DNA of 64,000 bases, taken from positions 16,533-80,532 of the forward strand of contig CAJPFI010000026.1 of the NCBI GenBank assembly GCA_905339295.1, given 5' to 3'. Both the position numbers and the translations under genes were made by a program. The notes beneath the pieces are model-generated. The model saw nothing but the letters and a program-made list of their open reading frames with translations. It searched no databases and was not told the origin of the DNA. Positions within the stretch are counted from its first letter, which is position 1; every line of letters starts with the position of its first letter. Positions 1 through 8,755 of the stretch are shown here, one piece after another. This stretch comes from Burkholderiales bacterium (lineage in GTDB: Bacteria; Pseudomonadota; Gammaproteobacteria; Burkholderiales; Casimicrobiaceae).

Positions 1-3000
1 TCGCGCGAAGCTCGCGGGACTGCGCGACGACGCCGAGCTGATCGGCGACGCCGAGCTGGTGGCGCAGGCCGAGTCGGCGCTCGTGGAACTCGGGCGCGGC
101 GGCGGTGCGGCGCTCGCGGAGGCGGCCGCGGCGATCGCCGACGCCGGCGTGGCGCCCGCGCCGGCAATCTCCGACGAGACGAAGCGGCTGCTCGAGACCG
201 AGGGCCGCGCGCTCGACGCCGAGCTGCTCGACATCTACCTGACCGAGGCGTCGGAGGTGCTCGACACGATCGGCGACCAGTCGCGCATGCTCGACGAGAA
301 CCCGGGCGACCGCGAGGCGTTGCGCACGGTGCGCCGCGGATTCCACACGCTGAAGGGCTCCGGGCGCATGGTGGGCCTGACCGAGCTGGGCGATCTCGCG
401 TGGGACGTCGAGCGCATGCACAACCGCCTCCTCGACGAGGAGCGCCCGGCGACGCAGGCGGTCCTCGCGATGATCCGGGTCGCGCACGCGTCGTTCCGCC
501 ATTGGGTCGACGAACTCCGTGCGAACGGTCGCGTCCTCGTGGACCCGACCGCGCTGCACGAGGCGATCGCGGCGGTCGGCTCGCGGTTGCCTGGAGGCGC
601 GCCGAGCGACGTCGCGGTCGCGGCGACCGCCGCCGCGGCGGCACCGGCGCCGGTCGCCGAAGTCATCGACATCACGGTGCCCGCGTTCGCCGAGCCGGCG
701 GCGTCGAGCCTGGACGAGGGGTCGCATTCGATCGCCCGCGAGCCCGAGCCCGAGGTCGTCGAATTGCCCGAGCTGGGGGCGCCGAACTCGCCGGTCGACA
801 TCGAGGTCGTCGAGACGGACAGCGAGCCCGGGCCTCCGCGTCACGCCGGCCCGCCGGTGCTGACGCTGATCGCCGGCAGCCGGGCCGCCGATGCGCCGGA
901 CGAGGCGGAAGCGGCGGAGCGGCCGGATGGGACGGCTGCCTCCGACGACATCGACGTGGGCGGGGTGCGCATCTCGAGCTCGCTGCACCGGATCCTCGTC
1001 GACGAGGCGGAAGAGCATCTCGCGACGCTCGACCACGAGCAGTCGCTGCTGCAGTTCGACCCGGGCGCCGCGCCGTCGCAGGCGATGATCCGGGCGGCGC
1101 ACACGCTCTGCGGCATTCACCGGACCGGCGGATTCCCGCTCGTCGCCGGGCTCGCGAAGTCGCTCGAGCTCGCGTTGCTCGCGCTCGAGCAGGCCGGCGC
1201 ACCGCTGCCCGGCGCCGCCCAGCCGGCCATCGCGCACGGCATCGCCGCGCTGCGCTCGCTCGCCGGGCGCGTCAAGGCCCGCGCGTCGTTCGATCCGTTC
1301 GACCGCCAGGAATGCGAGCTCGCCGGCGCGCAGCTCGAGGAGTTGCGGCGCGATCTCGCGAGCACTCCCGCGGACGACTTCGAGACGCGTGCCGAGCTCG
1401 CCGCGCTGGCCGAGGAGGACGAGGAGTCGCGCACGGCGCCGGCGCACGAAGCGCCGCGCGAGGCGCCGCTCTCCGAGCCGACGCCGGCGGCGTCGCTCAT
1501 CGCCGCGGTGCCCGTCGCCGACGAGCCGCCCGCCGCGCCGCTCCCCGTCGCCGCGCCGGTCGCGCGCACGGCGCCGACGGCGGTCGACACCGGCCTCGCG
1601 CTTCCCGCGCCCGCCGGGGATCCGCTCGAGGGCGTGCGCGACGTCGTCGAGGATCAGGTGCTCGGCATCTTCCTCGAGGAGGCCGGCGAACTCTTCCCGC
1701 AGGCCGGCGAGGAACTGCGCGCCTGGCGGCGAACGCCGGACGACGCCGAGCCGCCCGCCGGGTTGAGGCGCGTGCTGCACACGTTCAAGGGGAGCGCGCG
1801 CATGGCCGGCGCGATGCGCCTGGGCGAGCTCGCCCACCGGATGGAATCGCGGCTCATGTCCGGCGACCGACCCGCGGCCGCGGCCCCGGCGCTGTTCGAT
1901 GCGCTCGACGCTGACCTCGACGACATCGCGTTCCTGCTCGACGGATTGCGCGCCGGCCGGACCAACCTCGAGCTGCCGTGGGTCGCGCAGGCGAAGGCCG
2001 CCGCGGCGCCGCCGCCGGACCGCGATGCCGAAGCCGAGCCCGCGCCCGTCGGGGAGATTCCCGCTTCGCGCGCCGAGGAGACGCCGGCCCGCGCGCACGC
2101 CGTGGTTCCGCTTGTCGCCGCGGTTCCGGTGCCGCCCGCGGCGACGGAGCCGGCCGACAGCGAGTCGACGGCGCGCGCGATGCTGCGCGTCCGCGCCGAC
2201 CTGATCGACCGGCTCGCGAACGAGGCCGGCGAGGTCGCGATCGCGCGCGCGCGGGTCGAGGGCGAGCTGCGCGCGCTCAAGTCCAACCTGCTGGAACTTA
2301 CCGGGAGCGTGATCCGCCTGCGCGGCCAGGTGCGCGAGATCGAGATCCAGGCCGAGTCGCAGATCCAGTCGCGGATGAGCGCGATGGCCGAGGCGCACGA
2401 GGGCTTCGACCCGCTCGAGTTCGACCGCTACACGCGCTTCCAGGAACTCACTCGCTCGCTCGCCGAGGGCGTGAACGACGTGTCGACGGTGCAGCAGTCG
2501 CTGCTCAAGAACCTCGACGACGCGGATGCCGCGCTGCTCGCGCAGGCGCGGCTGTCCCGCGAGGTGCAGCAGCAGCTCTTCTCGATCCGCACGGTGCCGT
2601 TCGGCAGCCTGTCGGATCGCCTCTACCGCATCATGCGCGCGACCGCGCGCGAGCTCGACAAGCGCGCCAACCTGGAGATCGTCGGCGCGCAGACGGAGCT
2701 CGACCGCTCGGTGCTCGAAAGGCTCGTCGGCCCGCTCGAGCACCTGTTGCGCAACGCGCTCGACCACGGCATCGAGCCGCGCGCCGCGCGGCTCGCCGCC
2801 GGCAAGTCGGAGACCGGCGAGATCACGATCACGGTGCGGCAGGCCGGCAACGAGGTGATGATCGAAATCGCCGACGACGGCAGCGGCATCGACCTCGCGC
2901 GCGTTCGCGAGCGGGCCAGGGAGTCCGGATTCGTCGCGCCCGACGCCGAACCGACCGACGCGCAGCTCGTCGAGTGCATCTTCCGCCCGGGATTCACGAC

Positions 3001-3991
3001 CGCGTCCCGGGTCACGCAGGTCTCGGGCCGCGGCGTCGGCATGGACGTCGTGCGCGCGGAGATCGGGACGCTGGGCGGCCGGGTCGAGGTGAGCACCGCC
3101 CGGGGGAAAGGGACGACATTCACGCTCTACCTGCCGCTCACGCTCGCGGTCGCGCAGACGGTGCTGGTGCGGGCGGGGGGGCGCCTCTGGGCGCTGCCGT
3201 CGCCGATGGTCGAGCAGGTGCAGCAGGTCAAGGCCGAGGCGCTGCTCAAGCTGTACGTCGCGCGCGAAGTCGAGTGGCAGCAGCACCGCTACCCGTTCCA
3301 CTACCTGACGCGGCTGCTCGGCGACACCGTGCACAATCCGGAGACCTCGCGCCACAACGCGGTGCTGCTGTTGCGCTCCGGCCAGGCCCGCGCGGCGGTG
3401 CACGTCGACGAGATGGTCGGCAACCAGGAAGTGGTCGTGAAGAACATCGGCCCGCAGCTCGCGCGCGTGTCCGGCATCGCCGGCGCGACGGTGCTCGGGA
3501 ACGGCGAGATCGTTCTGATCATCAACCCGGTGCAGCTCGCCCAGCGGGCGGACGTCGAGGCGTTCGACCCGGAGGCCGAGGGGCGCGTCGTGCGCGGCGC
3601 CGCCCCGGTCGCGCCGAGCCGTCCGCTCGTGCTCGTCGTCGACGACTCGCTCACCGTGCGCAAGATCACCGGCCGCCTGCTCGCGCGCGAGGGCTTCGAC
3701 GTGCTGACCGCCCGGGACGGCATCGATGCGCTCCAGGTGCTCGCCGAGCACACGCCCGACGTGATCCTCCTCGACATCGAGATGCCGCGCATGGACGGGT
3801 TCGAGTTCACGAAGACGATCAAGCGCGACGCGAAGCACAGCCACATTCCGATCATCATGATCACCTCGCGCACGGCCGAGAAGCACCGCAACCTCGCGAG
3901 GGAGCTCGGCGTCGACCTCTACCTCGGCAAGCCCTTCCAGGAAGAGGATCTGCTGAAGAGCCTTCGCGACATGCTCGAGTTGACCGCCTGA
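1..3991 (+). CDS. chpA: Hybrid CheA-type kinase with Hpt domains and C-terminal receiver (ChpA/PilL-like), 5' partial
   Basis: The reading frame is open to the left window edge, so the true start is outside; the in-frame GTG at 59 is probably not the start. Numbering from that GTG, three Hpt domains are visible with phosphorylatable His at about 96 (HTLKGSGRM), 348 (HTLCGI) and 574 (HTFKGSARM), joined by Ala/Pro-rich linkers. A CheA dimerisation/kinase core follows (N-box Asn about 899 in LLRNALDHG, GRGVGMDVV glycine box), then a CheW-like domain and a receiver with phospho-acceptor Asp about 1239 (LLDIEMPRMDGF). The multi-Hpt-kinase-CheW-receiver order is that of ChpA/PilL, which controls type IV pilus twitching and surface sensing. 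The second Hpt has Cys-Gly-Ile where the others have Lys-Gly-Ser, so it may work poorly. The rest of the pil-chp operon would lie upstream. Confidence 0.9.
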   Translation, partial: RAKLAGLRDDAELIGDAELVAQAESALVELGRGGGAALAEAAAAIADAGVAPAPAISDETKRLLETEGRALDAELLDIYLTEASEVLDTIGDQSRMLDENPGDREALRTVRRGFHTLKGSGRMVGLTELGDLAWDVERMHNRLLDEERPATQAVLAMIRVAHASFRHWVDELRANGRVLVDPTALHEAIAAVGSRLPGGAPSDVAVAATAAAAAPAPVAEVIDITVPAFAEPAASSLDEGSHSIAREPEPEVVELPELGAPNSPVDIEVVETDSEPGPPRHAGPPVLTLIAGSRAADAPDEAEAAERPDGTAASDDIDVGGVRISSSLHRILVDEAEEHLATLDHEQSLLQFDPGAAPSQAMIRAAHTLCGIHRTGGFPLVAGLAKSLELALLALEQAGAPLPGAAQPAIAHGIAALRSLAGRVKARASFDPFDRQECELAGAQLEELRRDLASTPADDFETRAELAALAEEDEESRTAPAHEAPREAPLSEPTPAASLIAAVPVADEPPAAPLPVAAPVARTAPTAVDTGLALPAPAGDPLEGVRDVVEDQVLGIFLEEAGELFPQAGEELRAWRRTPDDAEPPAGLRRVLHTFKGSARMAGAMRLGELAHRMESRLMSGDRPAAAAPALFDALDADLDDIAFLLDGLRAGRTNLELPWVAQAKAAAAPPPDRDAEAEPAPVGEIPASRAEETPARAHAVVPLVAAVPVPPAATEPADSESTARAMLRVRADLIDRLANEAGEVAIARARVEGELRALKSNLLELTGSVIRLRGQVREIEIQAESQIQSRMSAMAEAHEGFDPLEFDRYTRFQELTRSLAEGVNDVSTVQQSLLKNLDDADAALLAQARLSREVQQQLFSIRTVPFGSLSDRLYRIMRATARELDKRANLEIVGAQTELDRSVLERLVGPLEHLLRNALDHGIEPRAARLAAGKSETGEITITVRQAGNEVMIEIADDGSGIDLARVRERARESGFVAPDAEPTDAQLVECIFRPGFTTASRVTQVSGRGVGMDVVRAEIGTLGGRVEVSTARGKGTTFTLYLPLTLAVAQTVLVRAGGRLWALPSPMVEQVQQVKAEALLKLYVAREVEWQQHRYPFHYLTRLLGDTVHNPETSRHNAVLLLRSGQARAAVHVDEMVGNQEVVVKNIGPQLARVSGIAGATVLGNGEIVLIINPVQLAQRADVEAFDPEAEGRVVRGAAPVAPSRPLVLVVDDSLTVRKITGRLLAREGFDVLTARDGIDALQVLAEHTPDVILLDIEMPRMDGFEFTKTIKRDAKHSHIPIIMITSRTAEKHRNLARELGVDLYLGKPFQEEDLLKSLRDMLELTA

Positions 3992-4052
3992 TCGCGACCG
4001 GGGCCGTCGCGAGGTTCGACTGGACGGCGTCGTCCGGAGCGCGGAGGATGGC

Positions 4053-4766
4053 ATGATGGCGTCGCGAGTCCCACTCCTGCTGCTGCCCGGCCTGGTCTGC
4101 GACGCCGAGCTCTTCGCCGCGCAGGCGTCGGGCCTCGCCGACGTCGCCGACGTCCGCGTCGCCGATCTCACCGCGCACGACACGATGGCCGCGCTCGCGG
4201 ACGACGCGCTCCGTCGCGCCCCGTGGCCTCGCTTCGCCCTCGGCGGGCTGTCGATGGGCGGCTACGTCGCCTACGAGATCCTCCGCCGCGCGCCGGGGCG
4301 CGTCGCCGCGCTCGCGCTGATCGACACGTCGGCGCGTCCGGACAGCGCCGAGGCGAGCGACAACCGGCGCCGGCTGATGGCGCTGGCGCTTCGCGATTTC
4401 TCCGCCGTGGCCGAGACGCTGCTGCCGAAGCTCCTCCATCCGGCGCATGCGGCGGATCCGCGCCTCGCGGGAATCGTGCGGGACATGGCGGCGCGCGTCG
4501 GCGCCGAGGCGTTCGCGCGACAGGAGCTCGCGATCATCGGTCGCGCCGACAGCCGCCCCGACCTCGGGCGGATCGCGTGCCCGGCGGTCGTGATCGCCGG
4601 GCGCGACGACGCGCTGATTCCGCCCGAGGTCCACGAGGAGCAGGCCGCCGGCATTCGCGGCGCGGACCTCGTGTTCGTCGATCGCTGCGGACATCTCGCC
4701 ACGATCGAGCAGCCGGAGGGCGTGAACGCGGCGCTGCGTCGCTGGCTCGCGCGCGTTCCGGGCTGA
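4053..4766 (+). CDS. Alpha/beta-hydrolase fold protein
   Basis: 237-residue single-domain hydrolase. The nucleophile elbow is GLSMGG with Ser67; the acid is probably in AGRDDALIP and the base His in CGHLATIEQP near the C-terminus, giving a complete triad. There is no signal peptide, so it is probably cytoplasmic. GGAGG at 4043-4047 serves either of two adjacent ATGs (4053 or 4056). It starts 61 bases after the chemosensory kinase and may be read from the same transcript. Its closest relatives are probably small esterases or lactonases; substrate unknown. The stop codon sits in the loop of a CGGGC-TGAC-GCCCG hairpin (4759-4772). Confidence 0.8.
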   Translation: MMASRVPLLLLPGLVCDAELFAAQASGLADVADVRVADLTAHDTMAALADDALRRAPWPRFALGGLSMGGYVAYEILRRAPGRVAALALIDTSARPDSAEASDNRRRLMALALRDFSAVAETLLPKLLHPAHAADPRLAGIVRDMAARVGAEAFARQELAIIGRADSRPDLGRIACPAVVIAGRDDALIPPEVHEEQAAGIRGADLVFVDRCGHLATIEQPEGVNAALRRWLARVPG

Positions 4767-4999
4767 CGCCCGCTCGAGGTCCGGAAGCGGAACCCGGCGA
4801 CGAGCGGGCCGCGCCGCGCTACCATTCCCCCATTCCGCCGTTCGAGCGCCCCGGGGAGGGCCTCCCGTCCCCGCGCCGGCGCCCGCACGCCGCCCGAACG
4901 CCACGCCGTTCCGCGGGAGCACGCCGCGCCCGGGAGCCAGCCGCACACGATTGCCGCATACCTTCAACGCACAACGAACAACGACGACCGGAGGAGACC

Positions 5000-7054
5000 A
5001 TGGCGGACTACGCCACAAGCAGCATTCGCACCGTAGCGCTCGTGGGTCACGGCGGAGCGGGCAAGACGACGCTCGCCGAGGCGCTCCTCGCGAAGGCCGG
5101 GATGATCGCGGCCGCCGGGAGCGTCGAGAAGGGCACGACGGCCTCGGACTTCGACCCGCTCGAGAAGCAGTTCCAGCATTCGCTGCGCGCCTCGATCCTG
5201 CACCTCGATACGCCGGACGCGCGCATCCACCTGATCGACACGCCCGGATTCCCCGACTTCATCGGGCAGGCGATCGGCGCGCTCGACGCGGTCGAGACCG
5301 CCGCGGTCGTCGTGAACGCGACCTCCGGGATCGAGATGATCACGGCGCGGATGATGCAGTGGGCCGCGGACCGGCGACTGTGCCGGCTCGTCATCGTCAA
5401 CAGGATCGACGCCGAGAACGTCGACCTTCCGGGCGTGCTCGCGGCGATCCGGGCCGCGTTCGGCAACGAGTGCCTTCCGATCAACCTGCCGGCCGACGGC
5501 GGCAGGCGCGTCGTCGACTGCTTCTTCAGCCCGTCGGGCACCGCCGATTTCTCGTCGGTCGCGGACGCGCACCAGGCGCTCGTCGACCAGGTGATCGAGG
5601 TCGACGAGGAGCTGATGGCGAAGTACCTCGAGCAGGGCGAGTCGATCGAGGCCGAGCAACTGCACGCGCCGTTCGAGAAGGCGCTGCGCGAGGGACACCT
5701 CGTGCCGGTCTGCTTCGTGTCGGCGCGCACCGGCGCGGGCGTCGCGGAGCTCCTCGAGGTGCTCGTCAAGCTCGCGCCGAATCCCGCCGAGGGCAATCCG
5801 CCGCTGTTCACGAAGGGCGAGGGCGCGGCGGCGACCGAGTTCCGCTCCGAGCCCGATCCGCGCAAGCACGTGCTCGCACACGTGTTCAAGGTCGTCGTCG
5901 ACCCGTTCGTCGGCAAGCTCGGCGTGTTCCGCGTGCACCAGGGAACGGTGACGAAGGACACGCAGCTCTACGTCGGCGACGCGAAGAAGCCGTTCAAGGT
6001 CGGCCACCTGCTGAGGCTGCAGGGCGCCAGGCACGTGGAGACCGAGCGCGCCGTGCCCGGCGACATCGCCGCGGTCGCCAAGGTCGACGAGATCGGCTTC
6101 GACTGCGTGCTGCACGACTCGCACGACGAGGACCGCATCCACATGCAGCCGCTGGCGTTCCCGACGCCGATGCACGGCGTGGCGATCGCGCCGAAACGCC
6201 GCGGCGACGAGCAGCGGCTGTCCGACGTGCTGCACAAGATGTGCGCGGAGGACCCGACCCTCGCGGTCGAGCACGACGCGACGCTGAACGAGACGGTGCT
6301 GCGCGGCCTGGGCGACCTGCACCTGCGCTCGACGCTCGAGCGCATGGCGAGCCAGTTCAAGCTCGAGGTCGAGACGCGCCCGCCGCGCATTCCCTACCGC
6401 GAGACGATCACCGGCAAGGCCGACGGGCACCACCGGCACAAGAAGCAGACAGGCGGCGCCGGGCAGTTCGGCGAGGTGTACCTGCGCATCGAGCCGCTGC
6501 CGCGCGGGGGCGGCTTCGAGTTCGTCGACGAGGTCAGGGGCGGCACGATTCCGACGCAGTTCATCCCGGCCGTCCAGAAGGGCGTCGAGCAGGTGCTCGC
6601 GTCCGGCCCGGTCGCGGGATACCCGCTGCACGACGTGCGCGTGATCGTGTACGACGGCAAGAGCCACGCGGTCGACAGCAAGGAGGTCGCGTTCGTGTCG
6701 GCCGGCAAGAAGGCGTTCCTCGACGCGATCGCGAAGGCGCGCCCGATCGTGCTCGAGCCGATCGTCAGCCTCGAGGTGCACTGCCAGGCCGAAAAGATGG
6801 GCGACATCGCGGGCGACCTCTCGTCGCGGCGCGGCCAGGTCACCGGCACGCAGACGCTGGCGGCCGGCGCCCTCGCTGTCGTCGGGACCGCGCCGCTGGC
6901 CGAGCTGGACGGCTACGGCTCGCGCCTCAAGGCGGTCACCGGCGGCCACGGAAGCTACACGATGGCGCTCGCGCGCTACGAGCCGGCGCCGCCCAACGTG
7001 CAGCAGAACCTCGCCAGCGAGTACGCCAAGCATCGGCGGCACGAGGAGGACTGA
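5000..7054 (+). CDS. Elongation factor G-like translational GTPase (EF-G-2 type)
   Basis: 684 residues with EF-G domain layout: GTPase domain, beta-barrel domain II, then domains III-V (the HHRHKKQTGGAGQFGEV region is characteristic of domain IV). The P-loop GHGGAGKTT is residues 16-24. Switch II reads DTPGF with Phe84 where canonical EF-G has the catalytic His, and the switch I RGITI motif is absent; G4 reads NRID instead of NKMD. These changes place it with the EF-G-like paralogues rather than the housekeeping translocase, which is normally beside the rps genes. Start chosen at the ATG after GGAGGAG (about 4990-4996). The longer upstream open frame is compositional. It ends 5 bases from convergent galE. 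Confidence 0.88.
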   Translation: MADYATSSIRTVALVGHGGAGKTTLAEALLAKAGMIAAAGSVEKGTTASDFDPLEKQFQHSLRASILHLDTPDARIHLIDTPGFPDFIGQAIGALDAVETAAVVVNATSGIEMITARMMQWAADRRLCRLVIVNRIDAENVDLPGVLAAIRAAFGNECLPINLPADGGRRVVDCFFSPSGTADFSSVADAHQALVDQVIEVDEELMAKYLEQGESIEAEQLHAPFEKALREGHLVPVCFVSARTGAGVAELLEVLVKLAPNPAEGNPPLFTKGEGAAATEFRSEPDPRKHVLAHVFKVVVDPFVGKLGVFRVHQGTVTKDTQLYVGDAKKPFKVGHLLRLQGARHVETERAVPGDIAAVAKVDEIGFDCVLHDSHDEDRIHMQPLAFPTPMHGVAIAPKRRGDEQRLSDVLHKMCAEDPTLAVEHDATLNETVLRGLGDLHLRSTLERMASQFKLEVETRPPRIPYRETITGKADGHHRHKKQTGGAGQFGEVYLRIEPLPRGGGFEFVDEVRGGTIPTQFIPAVQKGVEQVLASGPVAGYPLHDVRVIVYDGKSHAVDSKEVAFVSAGKKAFLDAIAKARPIVLEPIVSLEVHCQAEKMGDIAGDLSSRRGQVTGTQTLAAGALAVVGTAPLAELDGYGSRLKAVTGGHGSYTMALARYEPAPPNVQQNLASEYAKHRRHEED

Positions 7055-7059
7055 AGCGG

Positions 7060-8076
7060 TCAGGGCTCCGGGTAGCCGCCCGGGTTGCCGCGCTGCCAGC
7101 GCCACGCGTCCGCGCAGATGTCGTCGAGGGTCCGTCGCGCGCACCAGCCGAGGAGGCTTTGCGCGAGCGACGGGTCTGCGTAGCACTCGGCGACGTCGCC
7201 GGGCCGACGCGGGGCGGTCCGGCAGGGAATCGGCCGACCGCTCGCGCGCTCGAACGCTTGCACGACCTCGAGCACGCTGTGCGCGCGACCGGTGCCGAGG
7301 TTGACGGTCAGGCTGCGCTCGCCCGACATCAGCGCGCGCAGCGCGGCCACGTGGCCCGCGGCCAGGTCCTGCACGTGAACGTAGTCGCGCACGCCCGTGC
7401 CGTCGCGGGTCGGGTAATCGTTCCCGTAGACGCTCACGAACGGTCGCCGGCCGACCGCCGCCTGCGCCACGTTGAGCAGCAGGTTGTCGGGCGCTCCGCG
7501 CGGGTCTTCGCCGATGAGGCCGCTCGGGTGCGCGCCGGCAGCAGTGAAGTAGCGCAGGACCGCGACGCGCCAGGTCGGGTCGGCGGCGACCAGCGCCGCC
7601 AGCAGGTCCTCGATCACCAGCTTGGTGTGCCCGTAGGGATTGGCGGGGCCGCGCCGCGAATCCTCGGTCGCCGGCATCGGGCTCGAGGCGTCGTACACGG
7701 CGGCGCTGCTCGACACCACCAGCGTCCGGCAGTCGCTGTCCGCCATGGCGTCGAGCAGGCTCACCATGCCGCCAACGTTGTTGCGGTAGTACTTGAGCGG
7801 TTGCGCGACGCTCTCGGCGACCGATTTGTGGCCGGCGAAATGCAGGACCGCACCGACGCGGTGACGCGCGAGGACCTGCTCGACCCATCGCGCGTCGAGA
7901 CCGTCGCCCCGTTCGCACGCCATCGCTTCCCCGGTGATCTGCGCCAGGCGGTCCAGGACGGCGGGACGGCTGTTGGCGAAGTTGTCGACGACGACGGGGG
8001 CGAAGCCGGCCTCGCGCAGCGCGATGCATGCGTGGCTGCCAAGGTAGCCCGCGCCGCCGGTCACGAGGACCTTCAT
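7060..8076 (-). CDS. galE: UDP-glucose 4-epimerase
   Basis: 338-residue short-chain dehydrogenase-fold epimerase that interconverts UDP-glucose and UDP-galactose using bound NAD. The N-terminal VLVTGGAGYLGSH is the NAD-binding glycine motif. SSSAAVY carries the catalytic Ser and NPYGHTK the Tyr-x-x-x-Lys pair. Length matches GalE. The ATG at 8074-8076 (MKVLVTGG) is preferred over an in-frame TTG four codons upstream because family members begin with that strand. Together with the glycosyltransferase gene at 8752-12141 it suggests supply of UDP-galactose (or UDP-GalNAc) for a cell-surface glycan. Confidence 0.92.
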   Translation of the reverse strand: MKVLVTGGAGYLGSHACIALREAGFAPVVVDNFANSRPAVLDRLAQITGEAMACERGDGLDARWVEQVLARHRVGAVLHFAGHKSVAESVAQPLKYYRNNVGGMVSLLDAMADSDCRTLVVSSSAAVYDASSPMPATEDSRRGPANPYGHTKLVIEDLLAALVAADPTWRVAVLRYFTAAGAHPSGLIGEDPRGAPDNLLLNVAQAAVGRRPFVSVYGNDYPTRDGTGVRDYVHVQDLAAGHVAALRALMSGERSLTVNLGTGRAHSVLEVVQAFERASGRPIPCRTAPRRPGDVAECYADPSLAQSLLGWCARRTLDDICADAWRWQRGNPGGYPEP

Positions 8077-8239
8077 GACCCTGGTCAACCTCGCGGCCGG
8101 CCGGCGGAACGCGAGCCGGAACGATCGCGACGCAGGGCTTGCCGCTCGACCATGGCGGACCTATGATGGCTTCGCGCGGGACCGTTTTCCAGCCGCGGCC
8201 GGACCGACGTCCGGCGTGTTGAAACGTTCGCGCGAGCGC

Positions 8240-8755
8240 ATGTCCTCCACGACGCCTCCCCGGGATACCGACCCGACCGACGCCGACCGCGGCGGCGAGG
8301 CGTTGCCAGCGACGCCCGAGGGGCGGCGCCGTTTCGTGCGCCAGACGCTCGTCGCCGGCGGCCTGCTGGTCGCCTCGGTGGCGACCCCCGAATTCGGCAT
8401 CCGCTCGGCGTCCGCGCAAGTGACGACCACGACGACGATCGCGCCGACGACCACGACCACGTTCCCGCCGACGACCACGTCGACGACGACCACGTTCCCG
8501 CCGACGACGACGACCACGTTCCCGCCGACGACGACGTCGACGACGACCACGTTCCCGCCCACGACGACGTCGACGCTGCCGCCAACGACGACGCTCGCCC
8601 CGCAGGCGGAAGTGCCCGTCCCGACGCTGGCGGCGGCGGGCCTGGCGGCCCTCGCCGCGGCGCTGGGCGGGACCGCATGGATCGCGAACCGAGCGCCATC
8701 CTCGCCGCCGTCGGACGACGACGAGCCGCCGGCGGACGCCGAGCCGCCGGCTTAG
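8240..8755 (+). CDS. Tat-exported Thr/Pro-repeat protein with C-terminal VPTL/membrane-anchor segment
   Basis: 171 residues, no recognised catalytic domain. After the ATG at 8240, residues 28-33 form a twin-arginine motif (RRRFVR) followed by a hydrophobic stretch and Ala-rich cleavage region (ASAQ). The mature part is almost entirely Thr, Pro and Phe: two copies of a 19-residue unit TTTTTFPPTTTSTTTTFPP plus partial copies. It ends with VPTL and a hydrophobic helix (LAAAGLAALAAALGG), resembling the IPTL-type C-terminal sorting/anchor segment, but the usual basic tail is replaced by an acidic Pro/Asp/Glu tail. Such Thr/Pro stretches are typical O-glycosylation substrates. Its stop overlaps by four bases the stop of the convergent glycosyltransferase gene. 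An in-frame start at 8075 would remove the signal from the N-terminus and is less likely. Confidence 0.75.
   Translation: MSSTTPPRDTDPTDADRGGEALPATPEGRRRFVRQTLVAGGLLVASVATPEFGIRSASAQVTTTTTIAPTTTTTFPPTTTSTTTTFPPTTTTTFPPTTTSTTTTFPPTTTSTLPPTTTLAPQAEVPVPTLAAAGLAALAAALGGTAWIANRAPSSPPSDDDEPPADAEPPA
8447..8560 (+). repeat. Two tandem 57-bp units inside the Thr/Pro-repeat gene
   Basis: Units at 8447-8503 and 8504-8560 differ at few positions and encode the same 19 residues; degenerate partial units flank them. Such a tract can gain or lose units in frame. Confidence 0.85.

Noticed and set aside
4964..8419. Very long minus-strand open frame opposite the EF-G-like gene
   Set aside because: High-GC shadow frame with His/Arg/Ala bias and no domain; both real genes beneath it are clear.
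8161..8562. Minus-strand frame encoding Val/Gly-rich repeats opposite the Thr/Pro gene
   Set aside because: It is the antisense of Thr and Pro codons; no ribosome site, and the plus-strand frame has a Tat signal and anchor.
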